Assembly: GCA_017451485.1 (NCBI GenBank)
Contig: JAFTOG010000051.1
Location: 1 to 61,978 of the forward strand
Source of the DNA: Clostridia bacterium
Lineage (GTDB): Bacteria; Bacillota; Clostridia; Oscillospirales; CAG-272
Direction: 5' to 3'
DNA length: 61,978 nucleotides
Shown here: piece by piece, positions 1 to 9,595 of the stretch
Numbering within the stretch: the stretch's first letter is position 1
Layout: each line of letters starts with the position of its first letter
The notes under the pieces: model-generated
Database searches by the model: none
Seen by the model: the letters and a program-made list of their open reading frames with translations, nothing else
Told to the model about the DNA's origin: nothing
Made by a program: the position numbers and the translations under genes

Positions 1-65
1 GTGCAGGATACAAACGCAGATATTAAAATCAGTATAGCTATTATGATTGCTGTGATTTTCTTCAT
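1..65 (-). CDS. Lipoprotein, N-terminal fragment (cut by window start)
   Basis: The leftward frame starts with ATG at 63-65, eight bases after a good AGGAGG ribosome binding site, and reads a basic n-region (MKK), a run of about fifteen Ile/Ala/Leu residues and a lipobox ending FVSC. This is a type II (lipoprotein) signal peptide; the Cys would be lipidated and anchored to the outer face of the membrane. Only 21 complete codons lie in the window, so the function of the mature protein is unknown. A perfect promoter lies about 130 bases upstream. Confidence 0.8.
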   Translation of the reverse strand, partial: MKKITAIIIAILILISAFVSC

Positions 66-193
66 ATTTTTTCCTCCTGTTTTTAGAAATATTTTGCTAA
101 TTACGGTTTATACATCCTTTTTTGCATTGTTACCGCCCGGGAATTTTGCATTATTCACAATATTCAGTAAATTATATTTAGTTCTTTTAGAAT

Positions 194-222
194 ATTATAC
201 CATATAACTGTCACTTTGTCAA
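194..222 (-). promoter_or_regulatory. Sigma-A promoter of the partial lipoprotein gene
   Basis: On the minus strand TTGACA (217-222) is followed by a 17-base spacer and TATAAT (194-199), a perfect consensus. The start would be near 187, leaving an untranslated leader of about 120 bases before the lipoprotein ATG at 65. Confidence 0.85.
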
Positions 223-274
223 CAAGATGTTTTCGACTGTTAATTACGGAAATGAAGAATATATATACAAGCTT

Positions 275-347
275 TTTCCTCTGCACACCTTAGGGGAAAG
301 ACTTGGAGGCGTATGATCCTCTCCACGCCACACGACTATTGTGTGGC
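275..347 (+). other. Three tandem hairpins, possible small RNA
   Basis: Three short stems follow each other: TTTCCTCT (275-282) with AGGGGAAA (292-299), TGGAG (304-308) with CTCCA (321-325), and GCCACAC (327-333) with GTGTGGC (341-347), the last followed by a T-rich run. A strong terminator follows at 366-392. No convincing plus-strand promoter was found. It may be a small RNA or only a double terminator; the rest of 223-575 holds no gene I can support. Confidence 0.25.
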
Positions 348-365
348 TTTATTGTAAAAGTGAAA

Positions 366-392
366 AAATCACCGTTTGGTCAACGGTGATTT
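366..392. terminator. Bidirectional intrinsic terminator
   Basis: AAATCACCGTT and AACGGTGATTT form an 11-bp perfect stem with a 5-base loop, flanked by A-rich and T-rich tracts on both sides, so it can stop transcription in either direction, including the long rsgA operon coming from the right. A weaker AAGGC/GCCTT stem near 545-568 lies closer to the rsgA stop. Confidence 0.8.
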
Positions 393-575
393 TTATTTGT
401 TTTTATCTTAAATATTCTTGCAAGAATCGGTACAAGAACCCTTGGGGATTTAACTATCACAATTTTCATAATACACCTCGAATGATAATTACGGCTTTAC
501 TACATATTATGAAAATATATGATAAAATGTGATACCAAAAGCTAAAGGCAATGTTAATATGAGCCTTACCTTATC

Positions 576-1514
576 CTATCTTTTCCACTTGGGCTTGGTC
601 TTAAGAATATTATAAAGAGAAATGTAGCTATCGTGTCTGGATTTGGGTATTTCTCCCGATTTTACTCTTTCGATTATGCTACAGCCCTCCTCCTTTGTGT
701 GAGTGCATTTTGTATACCTGCACCTGCCCTCGGTCTCTCCAAACTCACGGAAGGTGTCCTTAAGCTCCTCTAAATAGAAGAAGTCAAAGCGTTCAAAATC
801 AAGGAGGGAAAAGCCTGGAGTATCGGCAAGATATCCCATATATCCTTCTCCCAAAAGCTTCTCTAAGGGGAACAGCTCCGTTGTCCTTGTGGTGTTTTTT
901 CCTCTTTCTATCTTTCGGCTAAGGTCCCCTGTCTCAAGCCTGAGAGTTGGAAAAATTTTATTGATAATTGTACTTTTTCCTGCACCGGATGCACCTGAAA
1001 AAGCACATACGACAGGAGTTTTTTGTGACAGAGCCTCAATATATTCCCTAACCTCGGTACATCCCTGCCCCGACTCAGACGAGGTAATCATAGTCTTAAA
1101 CCCTGCACGGGAATAGATATCATAAGCCTCGGCAGCGAAGGATGGGTCTAAATCTGCCTTGGTAATAACTATAACCGGTTCGATTTTATTAAATTCAGCT
1201 ATTGATATCATTTTATCAATAGTTTCATACACAGGGGCAGGCTTTTTACAGGAAATGACTATAAAAATCAAATCAAGATTAGCAAGGGGAGGACGGATAA
1301 GAGAGTTTTTTCTCGTAATAATCCTACTTATATAAAATTCTCCGTGCTCATCTATCTCTACTTCTACTCTATCCCCTGCAAGAAGGGTTATTCTGTCATG
1401 CTTGAAGGAGCCCTTTGCCCTTACATCAAATTCCCTCTTGCCCTTATATTCCTCATCGGTACGGATGGTAAAAAGTCCGCCTACACTTTTAATTATTATA
1501 GCTGATATTATCAT
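576..1514 (-). CDS. rsgA: Ribosome small subunit-dependent GTPase A
   Basis: RsgA (YloQ/YjeQ) is a cytosolic GTPase that checks late maturation of the 30S subunit. The 312-residue protein shows an N-terminal OB fold and the circularly permuted GTPase order that defines the family: G4 (TKAD, about residue 118) comes before G1 (GASGAGKST, 174-182) and G3 (DTPG, 231-234). A zinc site follows (C265, C270, H272, C278). Its start overlaps the stop of the upstream kinase gene by 4 bases, the usual Firmicutes arrangement; in Bacillus this GTPase is a substrate of that kinase, so a link here is likely but inferred. It is the last gene of the operon; the rpe and thiN genes that often follow are absent. 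Confidence 0.96.
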   Translation of the reverse strand: MIISAIIIKSVGGLFTIRTDEEYKGKREFDVRAKGSFKHDRITLLAGDRVEVEIDEHGEFYISRIITRKNSLIRPPLANLDLIFIVISCKKPAPVYETIDKMISIAEFNKIEPVIVITKADLDPSFAAEAYDIYSRAGFKTMITSSESGQGCTEVREYIEALSQKTPVVCAFSGASGAGKSTIINKIFPTLRLETGDLSRKIERGKNTTRTTELFPLEKLLGEGYMGYLADTPGFSLLDFERFDFFYLEELKDTFREFGETEGRCRYTKCTHTKEEGCSIIERVKSGEIPKSRHDSYISLYNILKTKPKWKR

Positions 1515-2461
1515 TTTTTCTTAGATATACCGAAAATCCTACGGGTGTGAGATATAAAGTTGGAGAGCCATGTTCTGCATGGCAGCATCTCAAACTTAAT
1601 GTCCTTGTCCTTATCCAGCTGTCTTATATAATTGAGCATTATATCTGCCGACTGGAATCTGTCAGAGGGCTTTTTACTCATTGCACAAAGGATGATCTGC
1701 TCCAATCCCACAGGTATTGCGGGATTAATTTCTCTTGGAGGAATCGGGTCCTCGCTAATCTGCTTCATTACTACTCTTAAAGGGGTATCTCCCGTAAATG
1801 GGAGCTGTCCTGTTGCAAGCTCATAAAGCATAGCACCCAGAGAGTATATATCGCTACGGGCGTCTATGTTCTTTCCGTTTACCTGCTCGGGACTCATATA
1901 ATACACTGTACCTATGGCTTTATCGGTTACGGTAATTGTTTCCGCATTGGGTAGCTTGGCAATACCAAAATCCATGACCTTGATAAGACCGCTTTTCAGC
2001 ACCATTATATTCTGTGGCTTTATATCTCTGTGTATAATATTGTTTTCATGTGCTACGCTGAGTGCCCTTAAAATCTGCTTGGTATAGCAGATAATTTCCT
2101 CTAAGCTGAGAGGTGCATTTCTTCCCTTAAGATAATTCTTTAAGGTTATGCCCTCAACATATTCCATTACTATATACTTTTCCGTTCCCTTTACGGAAAC
2201 ATCATGTATAGCCACAATATTCCTGTGCTTAAGCATGGATTCTGCCTTTGATTCATACTTAAAGCGTTTTACCATTATCTCATCGGTGGAAACATCTACC
2301 TTAAGCATCTTTACTGCTACTCTGTTATTGTTTATGTAGGTATCAATAGCACCGAATACAACTGCCATTCCACCTATACCTATCAGCTCATCAATGTAGT
2401 ATCTTCCGTCGAGAGTAGTGCCAACATATTTCTGGTATGCTTCATATTTATCTCGTTCCAT
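1511..2461 (-). CDS. prkC: Ser/Thr protein kinase, PrkC-like but without sensor domain
   Basis: A Hanks-type kinase of 316 residues. Visible motifs are the Gly-rich loop (IGIGG, 27-31), the catalytic Lys in VAVK (51), the alpha-C Glu (74), the HRDIKPQN catalytic loop (144-151) and DFG (164-166). Typical PrkC proteins have about 600 or more residues, with a membrane helix and extracellular PASTA repeats that sense peptidoglycan; here the protein ends about 40 residues after the kinase fold with a basic tail and no hydrophobic helix, so it should be cytosolic. It lies between its usual partners, the PP2C phosphatase (11 bases upstream) and rsgA (overlapping), so the genomic position supports the prkC name. 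Confidence 0.9.
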   Translation of the reverse strand: MERDKYEAYQKYVGTTLDGRYYIDELIGIGGMAVVFGAIDTYINNNRVAVKMLKVDVSTDEIMVKRFKYESKAESMLKHRNIVAIHDVSVKGTEKYIVMEYVEGITLKNYLKGRNAPLSLEEIICYTKQILRALSVAHENNIIHRDIKPQNIMVLKSGLIKVMDFGIAKLPNAETITVTDKAIGTVYYMSPEQVNGKNIDARSDIYSLGAMLYELATGQLPFTGDTPLRVVMKQISEDPIPPREINPAIPVGLEQIILCAMSKKPSDRFQSADIMLNYIRQLDKDKDIKFEMLPCRTWLSNFISHTRRIFGISKKK

Positions 2462-2472
2462 ACTACACCTCC

Positions 2473-3243
2473 TTACAGCTTGATAACGGCGGCGGTAATG
2501 TTATCTGCTCCGCCATTCTTGTTTGCAGTATCCACAAGCCTTCTGACTCTTAATGTAAGGGTTGTATCGTCCATATTACGGCTATCCTTGGTAAGAATAT
2601 CCCTTATCTCCTCGTCCTTTACAAAATTAGTGAGTCCGTCGGAGCAAAGGAGAATAAAGCTACCCTCCGGGGCATTCTCACGGAAGCACTCGGGAGTCAC
2701 CTCCGGCTCTGTACCAACTGCCCTTGTAATAACATTCCTGTTGGGAAAGGACTCTGCCTCCTTTTCCGTAAGCTGACCCATATCTATGAGGTACTGAACA
2801 TAGGAGTGGTCCTTGGTAACCTGCTTTATTTTCGGTCCCTTGATAAGGTACATACGGCTATCCCCTACATTTATGCAGAAGACATTATGCTCAATTATGA
2901 GTACAGCCACAAGAGTAGTTCCCATGCCACGGAGAGATGGATGGCTCTTAGCGTATGAATATACTGCTGAGTTTGCCTTACCAACGCTTTCGATAAGCTG
3001 TTCTCTTATATCGCTTACATGGATGCTCTTATCCTTTGTGCCGATATAAGGCATAATAAATTCCTCCACACCGGAGACGAATGCCTCAGAGGCTATTTTA
3101 GACGCCTCCTCGCCACCCTTGGCACCACCCATTCCGTCACACACCACGCAAAGCAGTGTCTTTTCCGAAAAGGGCTTCAGGATATATGAATCCTGATTAA
3201 TATTTCTTTTCATTCCAATATCTGTATATGCCGACCAAATCAT
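2473..3243 (-). CDS. prpC: PP2C-type protein phosphatase (Stp/PrpC)
   Basis: A 256-residue metal-dependent Ser/Thr phosphatase that should reverse the action of the kinase encoded next. The PP2C metal-site motifs are present: an N-terminal D-x-G-x-x-R with NQD (residues 8-18), DGMGG (36-40), GDSRMY in the middle, LLCSDGLTN and the C-terminal ADNIT. Length is normal for PrpC. Its start overlaps the rlmN stop by 4 bases, indicating translational coupling in the operon. Confidence 0.95.
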   Translation of the reverse strand: MIWSAYTDIGMKRNINQDSYILKPFSEKTLLCVVCDGMGGAKGGEEASKIASEAFVSGVEEFIMPYIGTKDKSIHVSDIREQLIESVGKANSAVYSYAKSHPSLRGMGTTLVAVLIIEHNVFCINVGDSRMYLIKGPKIKQVTKDHSYVQYLIDMGQLTEKEAESFPNRNVITRAVGTEPEVTPECFRENAPEGSFILLCSDGLTNFVKDEEIRDILTKDSRNMDDTTLTLRVRRLVDTANKNGGADNITAAVIKL

Positions 3244-4280
3244 AATGACTCCTTTTGTGATTGTCTTCTCAACTGTCCGCAGGAAGCGTTGATATCGGAG
3301 CCAAGCCTCCGTCTGACAGTTGCATTTATGCCTAAGGATATAAGCTTATTCTTAAAAGCGTTTACATTTTTTGAGGTTGACAGCTTGGTTTCCTTCACCT
3401 CGTTCAGGGGTATTAAATTTATGTGTATACCCGAATGCATATATTTCTTCAGGACAGAGGCAAGCTTAACTGCTCCCTCCTCCGTGTCATTTTTTCCTGC
3501 TATCAGGGTATACTCAAAGGATATTCTTCTTCCCGTAGCATCAAAATAATCACGGCAGGCGGAAAGAAGCTCGTCTATACTGTATTTGTTATTTATTGGC
3601 ATTATTGAGGAACGGACCTCATCATCATAGGCGTGGAGTGAAATGGAAAGAGTTATGGGAAGTCCCTCACCCTGAAGCCTTTTGATGCCGTCTACAAGTC
3701 CACAGGTTGAGACGGAAATGTGTCTCAGTCCTATATTGAGAGAATCCTCGGAGCTTACAAGACGGAGAAATTTAACTGTGGAATCATAATTATCAAGTGG
3801 CTCTCCGATACCCATCATAACCACATTGGAAATATGCTCTCCCGTATCCTTCTCAGCAGCTATTATCTGACCTAACATCTCCGATGGAGCAAGATTTCTT
3901 ACCCTTCCGAGAATTGTGGATGCACAGAATTTACATCCCATTCTGCACCCCACCTGTGAGGATATGCAAAGGGTATTACCGTGCTCGTATCTCATAAGCA
4001 CGGATTCTATACACTCTCCGTCAATCAGCTCAAAGAGATATTTTATTGTTCCGTCTATTTTTGAAACAAGCTTTAATTTCACCTTTGGTAAGCGAAATTC
4101 ACATACGGTATCGATTTTTTCCTTAAGTGACTTGGGGATATTACGCATTTCATCCCCCCATGCACCCTTCGTTATCCAGCCGTATATCTGCTTAGCACGG
4201 AATCTCGGCTCTCCCATTTCTGTAATAAGAGCCTCCACCTCGGGTAGGGTAAGTGACAAAATATCGGTTTTTTCCATCAT
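3240..4280 (-). CDS. rlmN: Dual-specificity rRNA/tRNA adenine-C2 methyltransferase RlmN
   Basis: A radical SAM enzyme that methylates C2 of A2503 in 23S rRNA and of A37 in some tRNAs. The 346-residue protein carries the iron-sulfur motif CRMGCKFC (C112, C116, C119), the upstream ISSQVGC segment and the late Cys (about residue 334, in NASCGQL) needed for the methyl transfer mechanism. Two consecutive ATG codons occur at the start; the Shine-Dalgarno sequence AGGAGGG sits within the last codons of rsmB, whose stop overlaps the start. Confidence 0.96.
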   Translation of the reverse strand: MMEKTDILSLTLPEVEALITEMGEPRFRAKQIYGWITKGAWGDEMRNIPKSLKEKIDTVCEFRLPKVKLKLVSKIDGTIKYLFELIDGECIESVLMRYEHGNTLCISSQVGCRMGCKFCASTILGRVRNLAPSEMLGQIIAAEKDTGEHISNVVMMGIGEPLDNYDSTVKFLRLVSSEDSLNIGLRHISVSTCGLVDGIKRLQGEGLPITLSISLHAYDDEVRSSIMPINNKYSIDELLSACRDYFDATGRRISFEYTLIAGKNDTEEGAVKLASVLKKYMHSGIHINLIPLNEVKETKLSTSKNVNAFKNKLISLGINATVRRRLGSDINASCGQLRRQSQKESL

Positions 4281-5578
4281 TTTACCCTCCTCATCTTAGC
4301 TACGAAAAAACCGTCGCTTCCTGTAATATACGGTAAGAAGGTGTACATTCCGTCAGCTGACACAGTATCACCGACAGAAAGCTCCACAGCCTCAAAGCTG
4401 TCATTTGCAAGAAGAAAGGCGTTTACAACATCCTCATTCTCCCTTTTGTTAATTGTACAGGTGGAATACATAAGCTCTCCACCCACCCTAACATACTTAG
4501 AGCAATTGGCTAATATTGCCCCCTGTACAGAGGGTAAATTATCCACAGAGTCGGGGCTTTTATATTTTATGTCCGGCTTTTTGCCTATTACACCGAGGCC
4601 TGAGCAGGGCACATCGCAAAGCACCTTATCAAAGTAGCTGTCAAATTCCTTTACATATTCCTTACCGTTTTGCTCTCTTACGCTGATTATGTTTATTCCA
4701 AGCTCGGCTGCTCCCTTTTTAACAAGAGAAAGCTTGCTTTTGTGAAGGTCACAGGAAATCACAGTACCTACATTCTCCATGTCAATAGCAGTGGAAAAGC
4801 TCTTTCCTCCGGGGCAGGCACAGGCATCAAGAATTTTCATACCCTTCTTCGGGGCCAATAGCTTAACAGCCGTACGGGATGAAATATCCTGTACAAACAC
4901 CTCTCCCGAATCTATTATGTCCTGTATCTCTGATATAGGTGAATAGGCTACTATAACATCCCCCGACAGCTTTTCTTTTTTATATTCTATATTTCTTCGG
5001 CTAAGCTCCGATACAATCCTGTCCACATCTGTCTTAAGTGTGTTTACCCGTAAGGATATACCATTGTGAGAAGCCTCATATGACAGGAGCATTTCAGCTG
5101 CCTCGTCTCCGTAGGAGCTCCTGAAAATATCAATTATATAGGAGGGAGTGGATGAAATTACAGATAATCTCTCCCACCTGTCGCTGGGATAAGTAACCTT
5201 TTTTTCATTTCTTATAAAGGACCGTAAAACAGCATTTACATATCCCCTGGACCTCTTTGGACAGATGCCGACAGTTTCCGACACTGCCGAATATTCCGGT
5301 ATTCTGTCCATAAACATAAGCTGATACAGCCCCAGCCTCAAGGCATTTTTGGTTTCTGTATCAAGCTTGTCCGTTTTAACGGAGGAATACTTGGATATTA
5401 CATAATCAAGGGTAAGGAGCTTTTCCGTTACGCCCATGTAAAGGGCTGTATACAGAGATGCATCCTTTTTGGTAAGCTCCGATCTTGAAAGCACAGTATT
5501 GATTTCAAGATTGGAAAAGCTCGATACAGCCTCTGCTCTGATAAGAGAGGCAAGAGCCAGCTTTCTTGGGTTATCCAT
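4277..5578 (-). CDS. rsmB: 16S rRNA cytosine-C5 methyltransferase RsmB
   Basis: The enzyme makes m5C967 in 16S rRNA. The first about 135 residues form a NusB-like RNA-binding domain; then come a linker and the Rossmann methyltransferase domain with the SAM motif DACACPGGKS (251-260), the DVPCSG motif (C325) and the catalytic nucleophile in YSTCT (C374). The length of 433 residues is normal. It is translationally coupled to rlmN and lies 59 bases downstream of fmt. Confidence 0.96.
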   Translation of the reverse strand: MDNPRKLALASLIRAEAVSSFSNLEINTVLSRSELTKKDASLYTALYMGVTEKLLTLDYVISKYSSVKTDKLDTETKNALRLGLYQLMFMDRIPEYSAVSETVGICPKRSRGYVNAVLRSFIRNEKKVTYPSDRWERLSVISSTPSYIIDIFRSSYGDEAAEMLLSYEASHNGISLRVNTLKTDVDRIVSELSRRNIEYKKEKLSGDVIVAYSPISEIQDIIDSGEVFVQDISSRTAVKLLAPKKGMKILDACACPGGKSFSTAIDMENVGTVISCDLHKSKLSLVKKGAAELGINIISVREQNGKEYVKEFDSYFDKVLCDVPCSGLGVIGKKPDIKYKSPDSVDNLPSVQGAILANCSKYVRVGGELMYSTCTINKRENEDVVNAFLLANDSFEAVELSVGDTVSADGMYTFLPYITGSDGFFVAKMRRVK

Positions 5579-5637
5579 ATTTTCCTCCTTTCATTGTAAC
5601 CGGACAAACCGTCAGTATAAGCCGTAGGCTCTAAGCC

Positions 5638-6564
5638 TTAGCCGAGTATATCACCCACAGCTATCTTCCTTCCGTTTATAAAATCCCTTGCATTCATTTT
5701 TCCCTTACCCTCGGGAACAACCACATCAAGGGCAATAACGCCATCCTTACACATTATGTGTATTGCGTTATCAAGACAAGTAACCTCACCCACATTTCCT
5801 CCCTTACAGGCATCGGAAATATGTGCCTTAACTATTTTCAGCACCTTGCCCTCCTTGGTTCTTGTAAAGGCAAGCGGTATAGGCGAGAGTCCTCTGATTC
5901 TGTTATGGACATTCTGAACCGTGTCCGTAAAATCTATATAACAATCATCCTTTGTTATTTTCTCGGCGTAGGTATATTCCTCACCCTGGGGAATATAGGT
6001 AGCCTCTCCGTTTTTAAGAAGCTCCACAGTCTTAAGGAGTGCCCTTGAGGATGCTGCAGCAAGCTTGTCATGTACTGCTTCAAAATTGTCGTTATCCTCT
6101 ATTGATACTCTCTCCACATATATAACATCACCTGTGTCAAGACCTACATCCATTTTCTGTATGCTTACTCCCGTTTCTGTCTTACCGTCTATTATAGCCC
6201 TTTGTATTGGTGCTGCACCCCTGTATTCCGGAAGTATGGAGGCGTGTCCGTTTATACACCCGTATTTCGGGTAGTCAAGCACATATTCGGGAAGTATTTT
6301 TCCGTATGCCACAACTATAATAAGCTCCGGGTCCAGCTCCTTTAAGGTATCAAGAAATGCTCCGTCCTTAAGGGTTACGGGCTGATATACGGGGAGTCCC
6401 TTTTCCATAGCGTATTTTTTTACATCGCAGGGCGTAAGCACAAGTCCTCTGCCCTTCGGCTTATCCTGAGGTGTTACAACGCCTATTATATTTTCTCCCG
6501 CATCACAGAGTGACTGCAGATTTACTCTTGCAAAATCGGGAGTACCCATAAAAAGTATTCTCAT
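5638..6564 (-). CDS. fmt: Methionyl-tRNA formyltransferase
   Basis: Formylates the initiator Met-tRNA with 10-formyl-tetrahydrofolate. The 308-residue protein has the N-terminal formyltransferase fold with the catalytic segment NGHASILPEYRGAAP (the Asn, His and later Asp of MDVGLDTGD are the usual active-site residues) and a C-terminal OB-like domain that binds tRNA. The ATG overlaps the stop of def, so the enzymes that add and remove the formyl group are made together. Confidence 0.97.
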   Translation of the reverse strand: MRILFMGTPDFARVNLQSLCDAGENIIGVVTPQDKPKGRGLVLTPCDVKKYAMEKGLPVYQPVTLKDGAFLDTLKELDPELIIVVAYGKILPEYVLDYPKYGCINGHASILPEYRGAAPIQRAIIDGKTETGVSIQKMDVGLDTGDVIYVERVSIEDNDNFEAVHDKLAAASSRALLKTVELLKNGEATYIPQGEEYTYAEKITKDDCYIDFTDTVQNVHNRIRGLSPIPLAFTRTKEGKVLKIVKAHISDACKGGNVGEVTCLDNAIHIMCKDGVIALDVVVPEGKGKMNARDFINGRKIAVGDILG

Positions 6565-7031
6565 TCTATTTCGTCTGCTCCCAACATTCTTATAGCCTTA
6601 TCGGTGTACAAAATTCCGTCAAGATGGTCTACCTCGTGGCAGATTGCCTTGGCAAGGAGTCCCTCTCCCGTAAGCTCAAAGGTATCTCCGTTTCTGTTCA
6701 TTGCACGGACTGTCACCTTTTCGGGTCTTTTGGTCAGTCCCCATTCTCCCGGTAAGGACAGACATCCCTCTGCCCCCTCCTGAGAGCCCGATTTCTTTAT
6801 AATAACGGGGTTGATAAGCTCAAAGAGTCCCTCACCTGTTTCTATAACGACCATCCTACGGAGAACTCCGACCTGCACTGCTGCAAGGCCACATCCGTTT
6901 GCCTCTCTCATAGTATCTATCATATCGTCAAGCAGAGTAATTATCCTCGGTGTTATCTCGGTTACGGGTCTGCTCTTTTTTCTTAAAAATTCCTCATTTT
7001 CACTTCTTTTAACTATCTGTATAACTCCCAT
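6561..7031 (-). CDS. def: Peptide deformylase
   Basis: Removes the formyl group from nascent protein N termini. All three family motifs are seen in 156 residues: GCGLAAVQ (46-53), EGCLS (88-92, metal ligand C90) and HEVDH (132-136, two metal-binding His and the catalytic Glu). It lies 14 bases after priA and overlaps fmt by 4 bases. Confidence 0.97.
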   Translation of the reverse strand: MGVIQIVKRSENEEFLRKKSRPVTEITPRIITLLDDMIDTMREANGCGLAAVQVGVLRRMVVIETGEGLFELINPVIIKKSGSQEGAEGCLSLPGEWGLTKRPEKVTVRAMNRNGDTFELTGEGLLAKAICHEVDHLDGILYTDKAIRMLGADEIE

Positions 7032-7045
7032 AGCTCCTCCTTAAA

Positions 7046-9541
7046 TTATAGATTGTTGGGGTTAAAATCTATAGAAATACCGGTTCTTTGTGTATATTTT
7101 GATTTATCTCCGTACATTTCCGCAAATATTGTCCTTACTGCTGAGGTCAGCTTGCACTTTACAATTATACGCTTTCGGTATCTGCCCTGATATCTGTATA
7201 CCGGAGCCTCAAAGGGACCGTATGCCATACAGGGTGCGTTTAATTCCGTAAACTTATTTCTGATTGTGTTAAGGATACCGTCGGATATCCTGTTCATCTC
7301 CCTCTCGTCTGTAGAGCTCACCGTAATGAGCACAATATCGCAGAAGGGCGGAAATAAATATGATTTTCTTATCTGAATTTCGTTTTTATAAAACTCCTCG
7401 TAATCCTGTGTGGATGCAAATTGTATGGTCCTGTCCGAGGGAGAATTTGTCTGTATTACGGCTATGCCCTTATCCTTTGCTCTGCCTGCCCTACCTATTA
7501 CCTGAGTAAGCATTGAAAAGGTCCGTTCCGATGCACGGTAATCCCCTGTGTACAGCATCATATCTGCCAGCATTACACCAACTAATGTAACAGACGGAAA
7601 ATTATGGCCCTTGGTAACCATCTGTGTGCCTATGAGTACATCTGCCTCCTTATTAAGAAAGGCTCCGAGTATTCTCTCGTAAGAGGTCTTTTGTGTAGTG
7701 GTATCCGCATCCATACGAATAGTGCTTACACCGGGTAAAAGCTCTGCTATATCCCTTTCCAGCTTCTGTGTGCCAAAGCCTACATACTCAAAATGCTCGT
7801 TATTACAGCTGCTGCACAATCTGGGCACACGGGTCTGATAGCCACAGTAATGACAGCGTAAAACTCCGCTCCCACTCATTATTTCATAGGCGTTATCTGC
7901 TGTTATATCCTCTTCTATTCTCTTATAGGAATGGTAAGTCATGGCTACAGAGCAATTTGGACATTCTATAACCTTACCGCATTCGGTACAGGATATGGAG
8001 GAATGGTATCCCCTCCTGTTAAGGAACAGTATTGCCTGCTTATCCTCCTCCTTGCCCTTTGCCAGCATTGAGGCAAGCCGTGTGCTGAATACCGATGTAT
8101 TACCCACGCCCTTTTCCTTATGCATATCGGTAATTATAACCTCGGGTAATGTGGCATTACCGTATCTTTTTGTCATTTTGACAAGAGTATAAATTCCACC
8201 GACAGCCTTATAGTATGAGGTCAGTGACGGTGTAGCAGATGCAAGAAGCATAAGGGCTCTTTTATCCCTGCATCTGTATCTTGCTATATCGTGGGCAAGA
8301 TATTTCGGATTAGTATCCGACTTATATGTATGCTCCTGCTCCTCGTCGATAACTATCATTCCCAAATTCGACAGGGGGGCAAAAACTGCGGACCGTGTGC
8401 CGATAACAATATCGCACTCTCCGTCCTTGATTCTTTTGTAAGCGTCAAAGCGTTCTCCTGAGGAGAGTCCCGAATGGATTACTGCAACTCTGTCACCGTA
8501 ATATCCACAGAATGTGGAAACCGTCTGTGGGGTGAGAGATATCTCGGGTACCAATATAATAACGCTTCTCTTATCGGAAATAACCCTGTCTATCATTTCC
8601 TTGATAACACTGGTCTTTCCACTTCCTGTAACTCCGTGGAGAAGGACAGCCCTCGCCTCCCCTGTGGAATACAGTGATTCTATTTCGTTATATGCCTCTC
8701 TCTGCTCCTTACTTAGGACAAGCTTATCCCTATTTGCAATTTTTGACGGAGCATAGGGGTCTCTTATAACTATATTTTTTTCTTCTTTTATGAGGCACTT
8801 TTTTATAAGAGCATCTATTTGTGTCCTGTCCGCACCGGTCTCCTTGTATATATCCTTAATGGGTATATCACCGTTTTCAAGAAGAAGGGACAGTATCGCC
8901 TTATGTCTCTGGCTTCTCAGCTTTATTTTGCTTTTGAGGTTAAGGATATCAAGAGCATCCTCCCTTGAAACAGAAAGGGAAATTACACTCTCGTATTTAT
9001 TCCTGTCAGCCTCTTTTATACGCACCTTTTTTGTTACATACTTATTGCGTATCAGCCACAGTGCCCCTGCCCTTTTATCGGGGAATTTTTCATTCACCCT
9101 TTTTAGGGTAACACCGGGATATCTTGCAATATAGCTGTAAACCTCCATGTATTCCTCTCCGTAATAGGGCTTTTCCGTTACGGTAAGAAGCTCATCCACC
9201 TTGGATATAATGGTGGAGGGCACCATACATTTAACTGCCTCTCCTACGGTACAAAGAGTATTAGACTTCATAAACCTGCAAAGCCCGAGCATCTCTTCGT
9301 CAAGAGCAAGATAGGAGCTCATTACAGAGGAAATATGCTTTATTTTATTTGTCTCATATTCTATGTCCCCGGAAAAGCCCACAACCACGGCAACCTTTTC
9401 CCTGTTAGCTATGCCAAAGGGCACCACCACAAGAGAGCCTACGGATATTTCGTTATAAAGCTCCTCGGACACATAATATTCATATTCACAATCGGCGTGA
9501 TAAGGCACATCCAAAGCATGAACCCTTACGCATTTTGTCAT
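7046..9541 (-). CDS. priA: Primosomal replication restart helicase PriA
   Basis: A 3'-to-5' DNA helicase that reloads the replisome at stalled forks. The 831-residue protein has the N-terminal DNA-binding domain, a Walker A motif (GVTGSGKT), a DEEQEHTYK Walker B segment, the zinc-binding insertion with paired CxxC motifs (CTECGKVIECPNC and CHYCG...CSSC) and helicase motifs V/VI (TQMVTKGHNFP, QVIGRAGRA). Length is slightly above the family average. In Bacillus coaBC lies between rpoZ and priA; here it is absent. Confidence 0.97.
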   Translation of the reverse strand: MTKCVRVHALDVPYHADCEYEYYVSEELYNEISVGSLVVVPFGIANREKVAVVVGFSGDIEYETNKIKHISSVMSSYLALDEEMLGLCRFMKSNTLCTVGEAVKCMVPSTIISKVDELLTVTEKPYYGEEYMEVYSYIARYPGVTLKRVNEKFPDKRAGALWLIRNKYVTKKVRIKEADRNKYESVISLSVSREDALDILNLKSKIKLRSQRHKAILSLLLENGDIPIKDIYKETGADRTQIDALIKKCLIKEEKNIVIRDPYAPSKIANRDKLVLSKEQREAYNEIESLYSTGEARAVLLHGVTGSGKTSVIKEMIDRVISDKRSVIILVPEISLTPQTVSTFCGYYGDRVAVIHSGLSSGERFDAYKRIKDGECDIVIGTRSAVFAPLSNLGMIVIDEEQEHTYKSDTNPKYLAHDIARYRCRDKRALMLLASATPSLTSYYKAVGGIYTLVKMTKRYGNATLPEVIITDMHKEKGVGNTSVFSTRLASMLAKGKEEDKQAILFLNRRGYHSSISCTECGKVIECPNCSVAMTYHSYKRIEEDITADNAYEIMSGSGVLRCHYCGYQTRVPRLCSSCNNEHFEYVGFGTQKLERDIAELLPGVSTIRMDADTTTQKTSYERILGAFLNKEADVLIGTQMVTKGHNFPSVTLVGVMLADMMLYTGDYRASERTFSMLTQVIGRAGRAKDKGIAVIQTNSPSDRTIQFASTQDYEEFYKNEIQIRKSYLFPPFCDIVLITVSSTDEREMNRISDGILNTIRNKFTELNAPCMAYGPFEAPVYRYQGRYRKRIIVKCKLTSAVRTIFAEMYGDKSKYTQRTGISIDFNPNNL

Positions 9542-9595
9542 AGCCCCATCCGTCCTTTCGTAAAATTCTTAAATATCGCTTCTCAAAGCAGGGGC

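Noticed and set aside
1..207. 68-codon rightward frame at the left edge
   Set aside because: It is the complement of a clear lipoprotein signal peptide with RBS and promoter on the other strand.
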